Below, one piece after another: positions 1-6,800 of a stretch of 7,582 nt of DNA. Made by a program: the position numbers and the translations under genes. The notes beneath the pieces were generated by a model that saw only the letters and a program-made list of their open reading frames with translations, ran no database searches and was not told the DNA's origin. The stretch lies in NCBI GenBank assembly GCA_001780895.1, contig MFJJ01000043.1, positions 1,705 through 9,286 of the forward strand, given 5' to 3'. This stretch comes from Candidatus Gottesmanbacteria bacterium RIFCSPHIGHO2_01_FULL_46_14 (lineage in GTDB: Bacteria; Patescibacteriota; Microgenomatia; UBA10105; UBA927). Position 1 is the stretch's first letter. Each line of letters opens with the position of its first letter.

Positions 1-1
1 G

Positions 2-163
2 AAGCTCTTGCCGGAAGAGTATACGTATGCGTTCATCATTGGCGGTGATGATTTTCGTTTATCGGTTCCTTTAGAAACTCTTTCTGATGGTGATATTGTA
101 GTAAGCCAGTCACGCTGCTCTGGTACTTGGGATCCTGATGAGTATGTGGTCTGCGCCGACTAG
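2..163 (+). CDS. 3' end of a convergent hypothetical gene (partial)
   Basis: An open frame enters from the left edge and runs 53 codons to a TAG at 161-163 without any stop. The peptide starts KLLPEEYTYAFIIGGDD and ends DEYVVCAD. It contains two cysteines near the C-terminus, no low complexity and no recognisable motif. I do not recognise the family. It lies head-on to the long minus-strand gene, and both stops use the same CTAG at 160-163, so the two coding regions overlap by 4 nt. The frame is short and truncated, so coding status is judged only from its openness, its ordinary amino-acid composition, and the fact that the minus-strand gene has a natural C-terminus here, leaving this DNA otherwise unexplained. 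Confidence 0.5.
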   Translation, partial: KLLPEEYTYAFIIGGDDFRLSVPLETLSDGDIVVSQSRCSGTWDPDEYVVCAD

Positions 164-3100
164 TTGATCACCCACCAATTGAATGTAACTTCCGTACTGA
201 TTTGTGTATCCATGCCTACGGTGAATCCTTCTCCTTCGTATTTTGTTTTGACATACAAGACCTTGTTTTTTGTAGAAGATATTGGTGTGATATAGATATA
301 GCTATTTTGGGTAATAATTGTGGATGGAATGAATACTTCGGTCTCAAAAGCCGGAAGGGTACCGGTGCCGATGACGGCGTTGCTTGCCAGTGAGGCTGAT
401 TGAGAACCGGTAAGCGTTGAGCTGTCGGCAATGACAAGCCGCGATGTAGCCAGTGTTCCTGAGAACGTTGCATTGCCGCCGCTGTCGATTGAGGCGACCG
501 CAAGGTTCTCCTGACCTCTGATAATGAACTTCCCAAAGCCACCGCTGAGATCTGCTGTTATATCTCCTTGCCCAATCGGGCTAATGGTATTGACCGCGAG
601 CGTCCCGCCTACGGTAAGATTTCCCTTGATAGAAACGTCTCCGAGCGTATTGACCACGAGCGCGCCATTCATAATGTTCAAGTCCGGAAGAACCGATTCA
701 ATCCCGCGATTACTTATATATATTGATCCGTCGATCAGAAGCGAACCGGCAATTGACGTCGGACCAAGGGTCGTATTGCCGAGGACGGAGAAGTCACCGG
801 GCAGCGTGATGTTGTCACCGTTTGTATCGACCCCTTGTTGCTCGAGAATTTGGAGAAGTGCGGAGCTTGTGGCATCAAGTCTGGCTGAATCGGTACTTTC
901 CGGTACAAAGTCAAAGACAACCGGGGTAGGAGTCGTGGAAATTGCTGAAAGCGATGCTTCAAGACCTGCAATGCGCTCATCAATATCGCCAAAACTCGTA
1001 ACTATCCTATCTGCGGTAAGCGTACCCGCAATCGTTGCATTGCCCTGGGCATCAAACACTGCGGCAGGGGAGGCGGTTTGGTCGTTATATATACCAAACG
1101 TCTGCTCCGGACCAAGTTTGACGCTAATGCCTGCAGATTCTGTGGAGATCGGCGTGATCGTATCGACACTAATTTGTCCAATTGGACTAATTGGACTAAT
1201 TTGGCCTTGACCAATGGCTTCTTCAACGACCCGCACAATATAGTCTTTGAGCGTCTCGCCGCTGATCGTAAGGGCTTCTGTCGCGAGGTCTTGGGTGGAA
1301 ATCGCTCCGGCGCGGATCGTTCCCATCACCGCTTCAGAGAATGCCCCGATTCGTTCGATTATTCGTTCGGGTCCATTCGTAATCTGATATACTCCACTAA
1401 CGCTCGCGACATTCAGGTCACCAGTATCGGTGAGAGCTAGGTCCGGGTCGTAGTAGCCAAGGTTGACAAAGACCATGATCCGGTCTGGTCCTCCAGGATT
1501 CCAGACTTCCAGTGCTTTTCCTACAGTGTATCCCGCTTTCGTTGCTTTCATCGCCAGTCCTGGTTTGTCCGATGAGGTGAGAAAGTCTCCTACCGCAATC
1601 GGCTGGCTGTCAGGATCGATTTTGACAGGGACACGACCGGAAAGAGCAAGCATGCGCTTGTCTTTTGCTCCGGTATCTCCATCAACGGATCCAAGGATTA
1701 GTCCGGGGTTGGTGGAGATGATACCTAAAAGTTTTGGATCATATGGAGTACCGGCTTTGCGCAGTACTCCCTTGGTTGAAACTTCCTGGTTACCATCGTC
1801 AAGCACCTTTGTATCGGAGATAGTGATCACATCGCCCGATTCGATATTCTTGTCACCGGTAATGTAATACTCTGCCAAATCGGCGCTGGTCGTATTGACT
1901 CCGCCGATGTAGAGCGTGCCGTAGGTGTTGACCGAAGACCCTGAGTACGTATTTTGGTTGGCAGAAGGAGTAGTGGTGCAGCCGGTTCCGCCGGTGGTAT
2001 CGCAGCGGATGATACCGTCGCCGCCGGCACCGCCTGAGGCGGCGGCTGTGGTACCTGCGGTAGCGCTTCCGGAGTTACAGCCGCTAACGTTAGTGCCGGC
2101 GGCACCGCCGGTTTTTCCGCCGCCACCACCACCGCCACAGCTTCCGTTTACACCGCCGGTGCTATTTCCTCCTCTACCGCCATCGTTTGAGGCTCCTCCT
2201 GTGCCTCCGGAGGAAGTAATTGTACCGGTCGTGAGATTTGAAGTTTGGATATAGACTGATCCACCTGATCCTGCTCCACCTCCAGCGCCACCTCCACCGC
2301 CACCACCAGCTCCTCGGGCAGACGAGTCGACCCCTTGGGTGCCGACGGAGCCGGCTGATCCATTGGCTCCATTAGCCCGGACAGTGCCGGCGTTATTGAA
2401 CGTTGCGGCTTCGATGTAGACAATGCCGCCTCCATCGCCCCCGGCTCCACCTGCTGCCCCGGCTCCACCGTCGGTGCTAGTCGTACCGGTGGAACCACCG
2501 CCACCGCCGCCACCGCTGCCACCGCCACCGCCGCCACCGCTACCCAAAAACATGGTCGTAAGATTGGAACTGCCGTACGTTGAGGCTGCGGCCGGACCTG
2601 ACCCGCCGGATCCGCCGGTACCGGCGTTGGGGGAAGTCCCTCCGTTTCCGCCACCGCCACCACCGATACCGGCGTTGGCGCCGGCGTGTTGACCGCCGCC
2701 ACCACCGGATCCACCGCCACCTCCACCACCGCCAGTATTGGGAGCGGTGCTGGTGCCGCCGGTTCCGAGTGCCCCATAATTTCCTGCGTTGCCTCCGCCG
2801 GTACTACTGCCGGCGCCGCCACCCTGGCCTGCGGTGCCGGCGCCGCCGTTACCTCCGTTTGTCCCAGCGCAGGTACCGCTACATCCTAATCCGGCGCTCC
2901 CGGCACTTCCCGCGGAACTTCCAACCCACCCTTTCCCGTTGAGATCGATGGTATAAGTAGATCCGATCTGCAGTGTTCCGGAGACGCGGAAGGCCAAAAT
3001 GCCTCCCTTGGTGCCGTCCCAATCGGAAACGGTGAGCGTACTGCTCGTGCCGGTGAGGGTAACGCTGGAAAAATTAGGCACCCGGACGACCTGGGCTTTG

Positions 3101-4467
3101 GAAGTCCCGTCGACCGTATAAGTGTTGGTTAAGTTGGCGGTGGTAGTAATGACCCCGGCGGCCACAGACTGGACCCGGCGAAATTCGTATTTTCCATTGG
3201 TCGAGGCATGGGCCATTTGGATAATGAGAATTTCATCGTTGACTCCAAAACCATTAATTGAATTGACATTGACGCTGCTGGTGCCGGAATTGGAAGTGGA
3301 TGACATGCCGGTAGCAATGCAGTCGCCGTAGGTGACACGAGAGCTGCCGATTATGGTAGTAGAACAGTCGGTAGTAGTGCTACCGACGGTTAAACTGACG
3401 GTACCATCGGCCCCATTGCCAGCTCCGGTGATGCCCACGGCTTCTACCCGGCCGCGGGTGACACTAGAGCTATCGAGGAAGTAAATACTGCCTGTGCCCG
3501 TGGAGCCAGTGCCGGTGCCTCCAGCTTGAAGCTTGAGAGAATCGGTCGTGTCGCCGATGATGTTACCGGAGAGGGTGATATCACCAACCACATCGAGTTC
3601 TTGGCTAGGAGTTGTCGTTCCGATACCGACCTGGCCCGTGGTATCCTCGAGGGTAATGCCGGTGGCCCAGGTATCTAGGGCTGATTTGTAGGCGAGCGAG
3701 AGGGGACCGTAGGCCGGGCGAATGGTTTGGGCGTTGCCGATCGTGAGCGTGCCGGAGATGCTCGCGCTTCCGGCGGTGACAAGGGATGTGGTAGATGCAG
3801 GGTCGAGGAAGTAAGCCGAGTTTGCCGAGTCAATGAGTTGCTGGGCCGTCAGGTTGCCGCTGCTGTCGATATTATAGGACGTACTGTGGAAATTGATGGC
3901 ACCCGATCCATTGGGGTCGATAGTGAGGGCTTCGTCGGTATCCTGGGTGCTGATCGTGGCGGACGTATCGTTAAGCCCGAGCGTCAGATCCGCAGCCTGC
4001 ACGAGCCCGCTCCTGGTGATGTTTAATACCGGCGTGCCGGAAGCCGATGCCGTCAAAATGTTCTGATCTCCCGTCTCATTGAGTGTAAACAGGGCTTTAC
4101 CTGTCGTGTTGTGGGCAAAGATGCCGCCGAACCACGCCCTGGTGGCGGGTTGTTTCGGTGGTCCGCGCAGCGGTTCATCAGAGAGATGGGCTACTGTTTT
4201 GGGCATCAGGGTCTCAATCATGTGGCCGGCGACGAAGTTATGGGTGCCTTCCACTTCGATATCAAATACCCGCTCTGGTGGTAGGCGGCGGATAGAGACG
4301 ATTTCATCCCAAGCGACATCAGATACTTCCACCACATCGGAGGGTACCGCAATCATCATGCCGGGGGTCAGTTCGGAGACTTTTTTCCACTGCGCGTCCA
4401 CGCCGCCTACGCGGATTTTTTCGCCTCTTGTTACCTTACTGATAAAGTCAGACAGTGCTTGCAGCAT
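160..4467 (-). CDS. IntC half of a split intein fused to a giant glycine-rich fibre/adhesin-like C-extein
   Basis: This encodes 1,435 residues if started at the ATG at 4467-4465. Residues 1-120 are the C-terminal part of a Hint/intein domain: WKKVSELTPGMMIAVP, WDEIVSI, block F VFDIEVEGTHNFVA, a 33-residue insertion, then block G GGIFAHN, with Thr121 as +1 extein nucleophile. The rest is an extracellular fibre-like protein. It begins TTGKALFTLNETGDQN and carries a VGIGTTTPSQELDV repeat (3630-3608). A glycine-rich region follows (about 2920-2011). Next is a module starting SADLAEYY and containing LLGIISTNPGLILG and LSGRVPVKI (about 1895-1445) that resembles G2-type tailspike peptidase/chaperone modules. 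The final part is a series of GTLTVGGTL-like beta repeats and the tail VTFNWWVIN. A GTG at 4500 would add 11 residues but overlaps the upstream gene by 31 nt. The ATG is 2 nt after that gene's stop and has GGAGAG 11 nt upstream, so I prefer it. No signal peptide is expected, because the exported N-terminus would come from the N-extein by trans-splicing. Surface adhesin or prophage fibre cannot be separated from sequence alone. Confidence 0.9.
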   Translation of the reverse strand: MLQALSDFISKVTRGEKIRVGGVDAQWKKVSELTPGMMIAVPSDVVEVSDVAWDEIVSIRRLPPERVFDIEVEGTHNFVAGHMIETLMPKTVAHLSDEPLRGPPKQPATRAWFGGIFAHNTTGKALFTLNETGDQNILTASASGTPVLNITRSGLVQAADLTLGLNDTSATISTQDTDEALTIDPNGSGAINFHSTSYNIDSSGNLTAQQLIDSANSAYFLDPASTTSLVTAGSASISGTLTIGNAQTIRPAYGPLSLAYKSALDTWATGITLEDTTGQVGIGTTTPSQELDVVGDITLSGNIIGDTTDSLKLQAGGTGTGSTGTGSIYFLDSSSVTRGRVEAVGITGAGNGADGTVSLTVGSTTTDCSTTIIGSSRVTYGDCIATGMSSTSNSGTSSVNVNSINGFGVNDEILIIQMAHASTNGKYEFRRVQSVAAGVITTTANLTNTYTVDGTSKAQVVRVPNFSSVTLTGTSSTLTVSDWDGTKGGILAFRVSGTLQIGSTYTIDLNGKGWVGSSAGSAGSAGLGCSGTCAGTNGGNGGAGTAGQGGGAGSSTGGGNAGNYGALGTGGTSTAPNTGGGGGGGGSGGGGGQHAGANAGIGGGGGGNGGTSPNAGTGGSGGSGPAAASTYGSSNLTTMFLGSGGGGGGGSGGGGGGGSTGTTSTDGGAGAAGGAGGDGGGIVYIEAATFNNAGTVRANGANGSAGSVGTQGVDSSARGAGGGGGGGAGGGAGSGGSVYIQTSNLTTGTITSSGGTGGASNDGGRGGNSTGGVNGSCGGGGGGGKTGGAAGTNVSGCNSGSATAGTTAAASGGAGGDGIIRCDTTGGTGCTTTPSANQNTYSGSSVNTYGTLYIGGVNTTSADLAEYYITGDKNIESGDVITISDTKVLDDGNQEVSTKGVLRKAGTPYDPKLLGIISTNPGLILGSVDGDTGAKDKRMLALSGRVPVKIDPDSQPIAVGDFLTSSDKPGLAMKATKAGYTVGKALEVWNPGGPDRIMVFVNLGYYDPDLALTDTGDLNVASVSGVYQITNGPERIIERIGAFSEAVMGTIRAGAISTQDLATEALTISGETLKDYIVRVVEEAIGQGQISPISPIGQISVDTITPISTESAGISVKLGPEQTFGIYNDQTASPAAVFDAQGNATIAGTLTADRIVTSFGDIDERIAGLEASLSAISTTPTPVVFDFVPESTDSARLDATSSALLQILEQQGVDTNGDNITLPGDFSVLGNTTLGPTSIAGSLLIDGSIYISNRGIESVLPDLNIMNGALVVNTLGDVSIKGNLTVGGTLAVNTISPIGQGDITADLSGGFGKFIIRGQENLAVASIDSGGNATFSGTLATSRLVIADSSTLTGSQSASLASNAVIGTGTLPAFETEVFIPSTIITQNSYIYITPISSTKNKVLYVKTKYEGEGFTVGMDTQISTEVTFNWWVIN
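2011..2920 (-). repeat. Glycine-rich low-complexity region in the C-extein
   Basis: About 300 codons encode mostly Gly, Ser, Thr, Ala and Asn, with several runs of 6-9 glycines (for example GGGGGGGGSGGGGG). They are interrupted by short non-glycine islands such as STYGSSNLTTMFLG, GGIVYIEAATFNNAGTVRANG and GSVYIQTSNLTTGTITS, which look like beta-strand rungs. A few cysteines occur in GCSGTC, GSCGG and SGCNSG. The DNA is strongly GC-rich with GGN codons, unlike the AT-rich cassette to the right. Likely an extended or glycine-helix-like fibre segment; the structural role is inferred from composition only. Confidence 0.85.
4108..4467 (-). other. IntC: C-terminal splicing half-domain
   Basis: This is the C-terminal intein fragment of about 120 residues inside the long gene. 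Block F (VFDIEVEGTHNFVA) has the expected Asp, Val and His-Asn-Phe pattern. Block G ends FAHN, with the terminal Asn codon at 4110-4108 and the downstream Thr codon at 4107-4105. The penultimate His, the cyclising Asn and the +1 Thr are all present. The segment before block F (WKKVSEL.PGM.IAVP...WDEIVSI) corresponds to Hint strands that most split inteins keep on the N-terminal piece, so this IntC is unusually long. A 33-residue stretch (GHMIETL to RAWF) separates block F from block G, where most inteins have only a few residues. Confidence 0.87.
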
Positions 4468-4469
4468 AG

Positions 4470-4904
4470 TTATCGTTTCTCTCCGATAAACTTCTTCCAC
4501 GACCGCTGGAGATACAGCGTTTTTTGACGAAGTCCAACGAGTCCCTTGATCTGTTCCTCAAAAAACTCCGTTTCTATCCCGGCGTTGCAAATATCGCGGT
4601 ATTGTTCAAGGTACACGACGGCCAGATTGCAGTTGGTCATAGCCTCTTCAAGCGTTTGTTGGGCTTTTGCCTGGTCGGCAAACCGCCAGGAGTGCGCCTG
4701 GGCGATCTGGAGCGGGATCTTCATGACGCGATGGGTAAGCTCGGTTGCAACCAACGTATCTATTTCAGATTGTTTTCCGCTTTTCTTTTTTGCCGAGTCT
4801 TGCGTGATCTGTCTGACCACCGCCACACAGATAGCAAGCGCCCTCTGGTAGACTTCCAGGTCCTGAAAGCTTTTCACCGGTCGTTTTGGATAGTAGCCTT
4901 TCAT
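4470..4904 (-). CDS. Divergent four-helix-bundle protein (Avd/S23-like)
   Basis: This encodes 144 residues. The start, KSFQDLEVYQRALAICVAVVRQ, matches the first helix of the S23/IVP four-helix-bundle family (SFxDLxVYQxA). MKIPLQIAQAHSWRFAD takes the place of the family's SIPxNIAEGxxRxSxxEF turn and helix. The following TLEEAMTNCNLAVVYLEQYRDI and a long C-terminal amphipathic helix complete the bundle. It is longer than typical S23 proteins (about 115-120 residues) and very basic at the end (SWKKFIGEKR). Related bundles include proteins encoded in 23S rRNA intervening sequences and Avd, which binds reverse transcriptase and nucleic acid in diversity-generating retroelements; whether this one binds nucleic acid is inference. 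Its ATG overlaps the nuclease stop by 4 nt (ATGA), and its TAA lies 2 nt before the IntC gene, so the three are probably translated from one message by coupling. No reverse transcriptase is visible in the window. Confidence 0.8.
   Translation of the reverse strand: MKGYYPKRPVKSFQDLEVYQRALAICVAVVRQITQDSAKKKSGKQSEIDTLVATELTHRVMKIPLQIAQAHSWRFADQAKAQQTLEEAMTNCNLAVVYLEQYRDICNAGIETEFFEEQIKGLVGLRQKTLYLQRSWKKFIGEKR
4479..4484 (-). promoter_or_regulatory. Shine-Dalgarno for the IntC/C-extein gene
   Basis: On the minus strand GGAGAG ends 11 nt before the ATG at 4467-4465. It lies inside the last codons of the upstream 4HB gene. It supports the ATG over the GTG at 4500, which has no comparable motif. 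Confidence 0.6.
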
Positions 4905-6343
4905 ATATTGGGTCTGACCGTTTCCATTTTTTTCTCGTTTTTGTTTACCTGGTACGTGCCTTCCTGCGTCGTCACGTTTCTCCTGCGCCGCGCTTTTTTA
5001 GGCTTGTGGAGAACGTGGAGCGGGAAAAACTCAAAATAATCTTTTTCATCAAACCACGCACACTTGAATTCAAATAATCGTAAACCGGTCAATCTGGATA
5101 CTGCCATGGCGTAGAGCGTGAGCTGTTCGATCGGCCGCTGCCGCTCGGCATTGGGTTTGTAGTCCAGAATATGGATCTGGCCGTTTCTGATTTGGAGGAG
5201 GTCGATATGGCCGGTGATGAGCTTGGGAAGCTCATTAATTTTCAATTCACAATTTTCAATTTTCAATGAATTATCAATGCTTGAATTTTCAATGCTTTTT
5301 TTCTGTTTGGGATTTGAATCATTGAAATTTGATTGTAAATTGGATTTTGAAAATTGGTCATTTTTGGCTTGGGAATGGTCTTTTGGAAATATCTGAAATC
5401 CAAGTTGTGTTTTCATATGCTCCATATCATCCCGTGTCAGGTACACCGGCACTTCGGTTGCGATCGTCACAGAGTCATTGGCGAGAAAGAATTTTTGTAC
5501 GGCCTCGTGGCGGGTCTTTCGGTCAGTTACCGACTGGAGGACAAAGGCGGCAAGCCTCGTGGCGTAGTTGGTCTTCCCCCGGACGATCATGGCGGTTTTG
5601 GAGAAGGTCAGGGGTGCCTCACTTGCCCGTAATCCTTGGCTAAAGTATTGGTGCGGGCATTCGGCGGGGACCAGTTCCAGGAAATCGCGCATCGGGGCAA
5701 ATTTTCGGTGTCCATACTCTTCCTGGATGATGAGACTGCATTTCCCGCGGTGGAAGCGGTAGCGGTACAACTGGCGGTGCGCAAGCGTTGCCGTAATGAC
5801 TATGTCTTTGGGAGAAAAGTTCTTCATGGCAAATTCGCGCATCCGCGCAAACCGGCACAGTTCTTCGGTCTCGGCGACCCAGGCGGCCAGCGTTGACGGT
5901 TGAAGGTGGGACCGATTTTCAACAGCACCGGCAACGCCGGCACGGGAACGGACAATCCTGCACGTAGCCTCCAATGAGTATCCCAGATTATAGATGCTGA
6001 TGGCATCCAGCATAATGGCGAGGGGATAGTGTTTCCCGCGCGTCGTGCGGGGCGTGAACACTTTTCGGCAGGAGAGGCACTGGTAGAGTTGCACCTTTTC
6101 CCGTTTTTTGGTCCGGAAGCCTTTTTTAACAAAGTTCGGTGACTGGCAGTAGGGACAGGAGAGCGAATCCATAACTAATTTTTCGGGTTTCGTGTCACGA
6201 TTGTGGGGGGCGGAAATGTCACGAGTTTCGGAAATTTCCGATAGTCGTTCGGAATCCGTGACAAAACGTTTGAGAAAATCTGTTAGAATTTTCAAACTCC
6301 AATTTTCAATTTTCAATGAATGGAATAAAATGTTAATTTTCAT
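4901..6343 (-). CDS. Zinc-ribbon plus PD-(D/E)XK nuclease, candidate homing/mobility enzyme
   Basis: This encodes 480 residues. C63PYC66 and C89xxC92 form a treble-cysteine-pair zinc ribbon of the kind found at the N-terminus of IS1/IS1595-type transposases, followed by a helical HTH-like stretch (about 105-160). The C-terminus carries a PD-(D/E)XK core of the RecB/Cas4 type: a possible motif-I Glu297 (IATEVPVYL), GHID381LL, ILD394YK396 and the downstream Q407LTLY411 motif. Residues about 324-372 are a low-complexity linker (SKSNLQSNF...SLKIENCELKI) encoded by AT-rich repeats inside the nuclease domain, between motif I and motif II. The first ~20 residues are also repeat-derived. The ATG at 6343 lies 2 nt after the upstream 4HB stop and has no clear Shine-Dalgarno. 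An ATG at 6172 (Met58), just before the zinc ribbon, is an alternative. The basic tail KKARRRR suits DNA binding. Its position between the two intein halves suggests a homing-endonuclease-like role, but target cleavage is inference. Confidence 0.8.
   Translation of the reverse strand: MKINILFHSLKIENWSLKILTDFLKRFVTDSERLSEISETRDISAPHNRDTKPEKLVMDSLSCPYCQSPNFVKKGFRTKKREKVQLYQCLSCRKVFTPRTTRGKHYPLAIMLDAISIYNLGYSLEATCRIVRSRAGVAGAVENRSHLQPSTLAAWVAETEELCRFARMREFAMKNFSPKDIVITATLAHRQLYRYRFHRGKCSLIIQEEYGHRKFAPMRDFLELVPAECPHQYFSQGLRASEAPLTFSKTAMIVRGKTNYATRLAAFVLQSVTDRKTRHEAVQKFFLANDSVTIATEVPVYLTRDDMEHMKTQLGFQIFPKDHSQAKNDQFSKSNLQSNFNDSNPKQKKSIENSSIDNSLKIENCELKINELPKLITGHIDLLQIRNGQIHILDYKPNAERQRPIEQLTLYAMAVSRLTGLRLFEFKCAWFDEKDYFEFFPLHVLHKPKKARRRRNVTTQEGTYQVNKNEKKMETVRPNI
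5232..5357. repeat. AT-rich repeat cluster inside the nuclease gene
   Basis: This AT-rich island in an otherwise mixed-composition gene holds tandem 7-mers AATTTTC followed by AATGAAT (5251-5271, identical to 6301-6321). It also holds TTGGATTTTGAAAATTGG (5340-5357, identical to 7067-7084). On the coding strand it is read in frame as an Asn/Ser/Lys-rich linker ending SLKIENCELKINE, placed between nuclease motifs. Confidence 0.8.
6288..6321. repeat. Direct repeat copy 1 flanking the 4HB gene
   Basis: This 34-bp unit begins ATTTTCAAACTCC and ends CAATGAAT. It matches 6653-6687 except for two transitions and one small substitution/indel. It encodes the N-terminal residues SLKIENWSLKI of the nuclease protein. 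Confidence 0.75.
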
Positions 6344-6345
6344 TT

Positions 6346-6651
6346 TTATTTTTGCTTGAATGAATAATTTTGGAAAAAATTAACAGCAATTCCTGTGTTT
6401 CTTGCCAACAACCTGAGCCAGTGTTTCGTTTCCTTGATTTCTTTTTTAGCGATAGTCATTTTATGAATAAAATCTTTTTTACTTTCGGACTCGTTTGCTT
6501 CGCAATAATTAGCCCCAATTGATCCGGAGCTTCCCACCAATTGTTCGATTAGCCGTTTATTTATTGGTGTTATTGTTAATTTTTTAACGGCATCGATAAC
6601 CGCTTCGGCAAATCTTGCGGTCCTTTCTTCAAGGTCATAAAGTTTAATCAT
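6346..6651 (-). CDS. Four-helix-bundle protein, S23/IVP family
   Basis: This encodes 101 residues from the ATG at 6651-6649; a TTG three codons upstream is less likely. The sequence fits the small four-helix-bundle family: KLYDLEERTARFAEAVI (helix 1), LIEQLVGSSGSIGANYCEAN (helix 2 with the SIxANxxEA turn), SKKDFIHKMTIAKKEIKETKHWLRLL (helices 3-4), and a short tail. The length is at or slightly below the family norm. GGAG lies 10 nt upstream of the ATG inside an AT-rich repeat, which helps fix the start. The TAA lies 2 nt before the nuclease ATG, implying coupled translation. Members of this family are best known from intervening sequences in bacterial 23S rRNA; their function is not established. 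The gene is bracketed by near-identical direct repeats (6288-6321 and 6653-6687), as if it were a discrete cassette. Confidence 0.85.
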   Translation of the reverse strand: MIKLYDLEERTARFAEAVIDAVKKLTITPINKRLIEQLVGSSGSIGANYCEANESESKKDFIHKMTIAKKEIKETKHWLRLLARNTGIAVNFFQNYSFKQK

Positions 6652-6652
6652 A

Positions 6653-6687
6653 ATTTTCAAGCTCCAATTTCCAATTTAGCAATGAAT
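6653..6687. repeat. Direct repeat copy 2 flanking the 4HB gene
   Basis: This 35-bp unit begins ATTTTCAAGCTCC and ends CAATGAAT, the partner of 6288-6321. It lies immediately upstream of the 4HB start codon, and on the minus strand its GGAG (6665-6662) forms the ribosome binding site of that gene. Confidence 0.75.
6662..6665 (-). promoter_or_regulatory. Shine-Dalgarno supplied by a repeat, 4HB gene
   Basis: On the minus strand GGAG lies 10 nt before the ATG at 6651-6649, within direct repeat copy 2. The same GGAG occurs in repeat copy 1, where it is part of the nuclease coding sequence instead. Confidence 0.5.
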
Positions 6688-6800
6688 AATTTAATTTTCA
6701 ATGTTTGTAAATTAATTAATTGGGTTATTCATTCGTAAATTGGTATTTGAAAATTCGTAAATTAGTTCATTTATTGGATTTTGGAATTTGAAAATTGATT
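6688..6800. repeat. AT-rich intergenic repeats covering the IntN stop
   Basis: This is the rest of the gap between the IntN and 4HB genes plus the last codons of IntN. ATTCGTAAATT occurs at 6731-6741 and 6753-6763, with a variant GTTTGTAAATT at 6703-6713. TTGGATTTTG plus GAATTTGAAAATTG follows at 6774-6797. The IntN stop codon (6773-6771) lies at the edge of this material. I see no convincing promoter or hairpin terminator. Confidence 0.65.

Noticed and set aside
1171..1212. Short tandem repeat AATTGGACT encoding ISPISPIG
   Set aside because: Only about two copies in a flexible linker of the C-extein; too short to treat as a feature.
216..1440. Other short frames on both strands opposite or within the C-extein, such as 524-1210 plus and 735-992 minus
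   Set aside because: They overlap a long frame with clear fibre-repeat motifs and show no family features of their own.
1463..2942. Several plus-strand open frames rich in Pro, Ala or Arg across 1463-2942
   Set aside because: They are antisense shadows of the Gly-rich minus-strand coding region; GGN codons read in reverse give Pro/Ala/Arg-rich frames with no domains.
4468..4500. GTG start at 4500 for the IntC gene
   Set aside because: It overlaps the upstream 4HB gene by 31 nt, has no Shine-Dalgarno, and adds MEEVYRRETIT, which is outside the Hint fold. The ATG at 4467 is better placed.
4901..6343. Calling the zinc-ribbon protein an IS1-type transposase
   Set aside because: Only the N-terminal cysteine ribbon is transposase-like. 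The C-terminus has PD-(D/E)XK motifs, no DDE pattern was seen, and no terminal inverted repeats were found.
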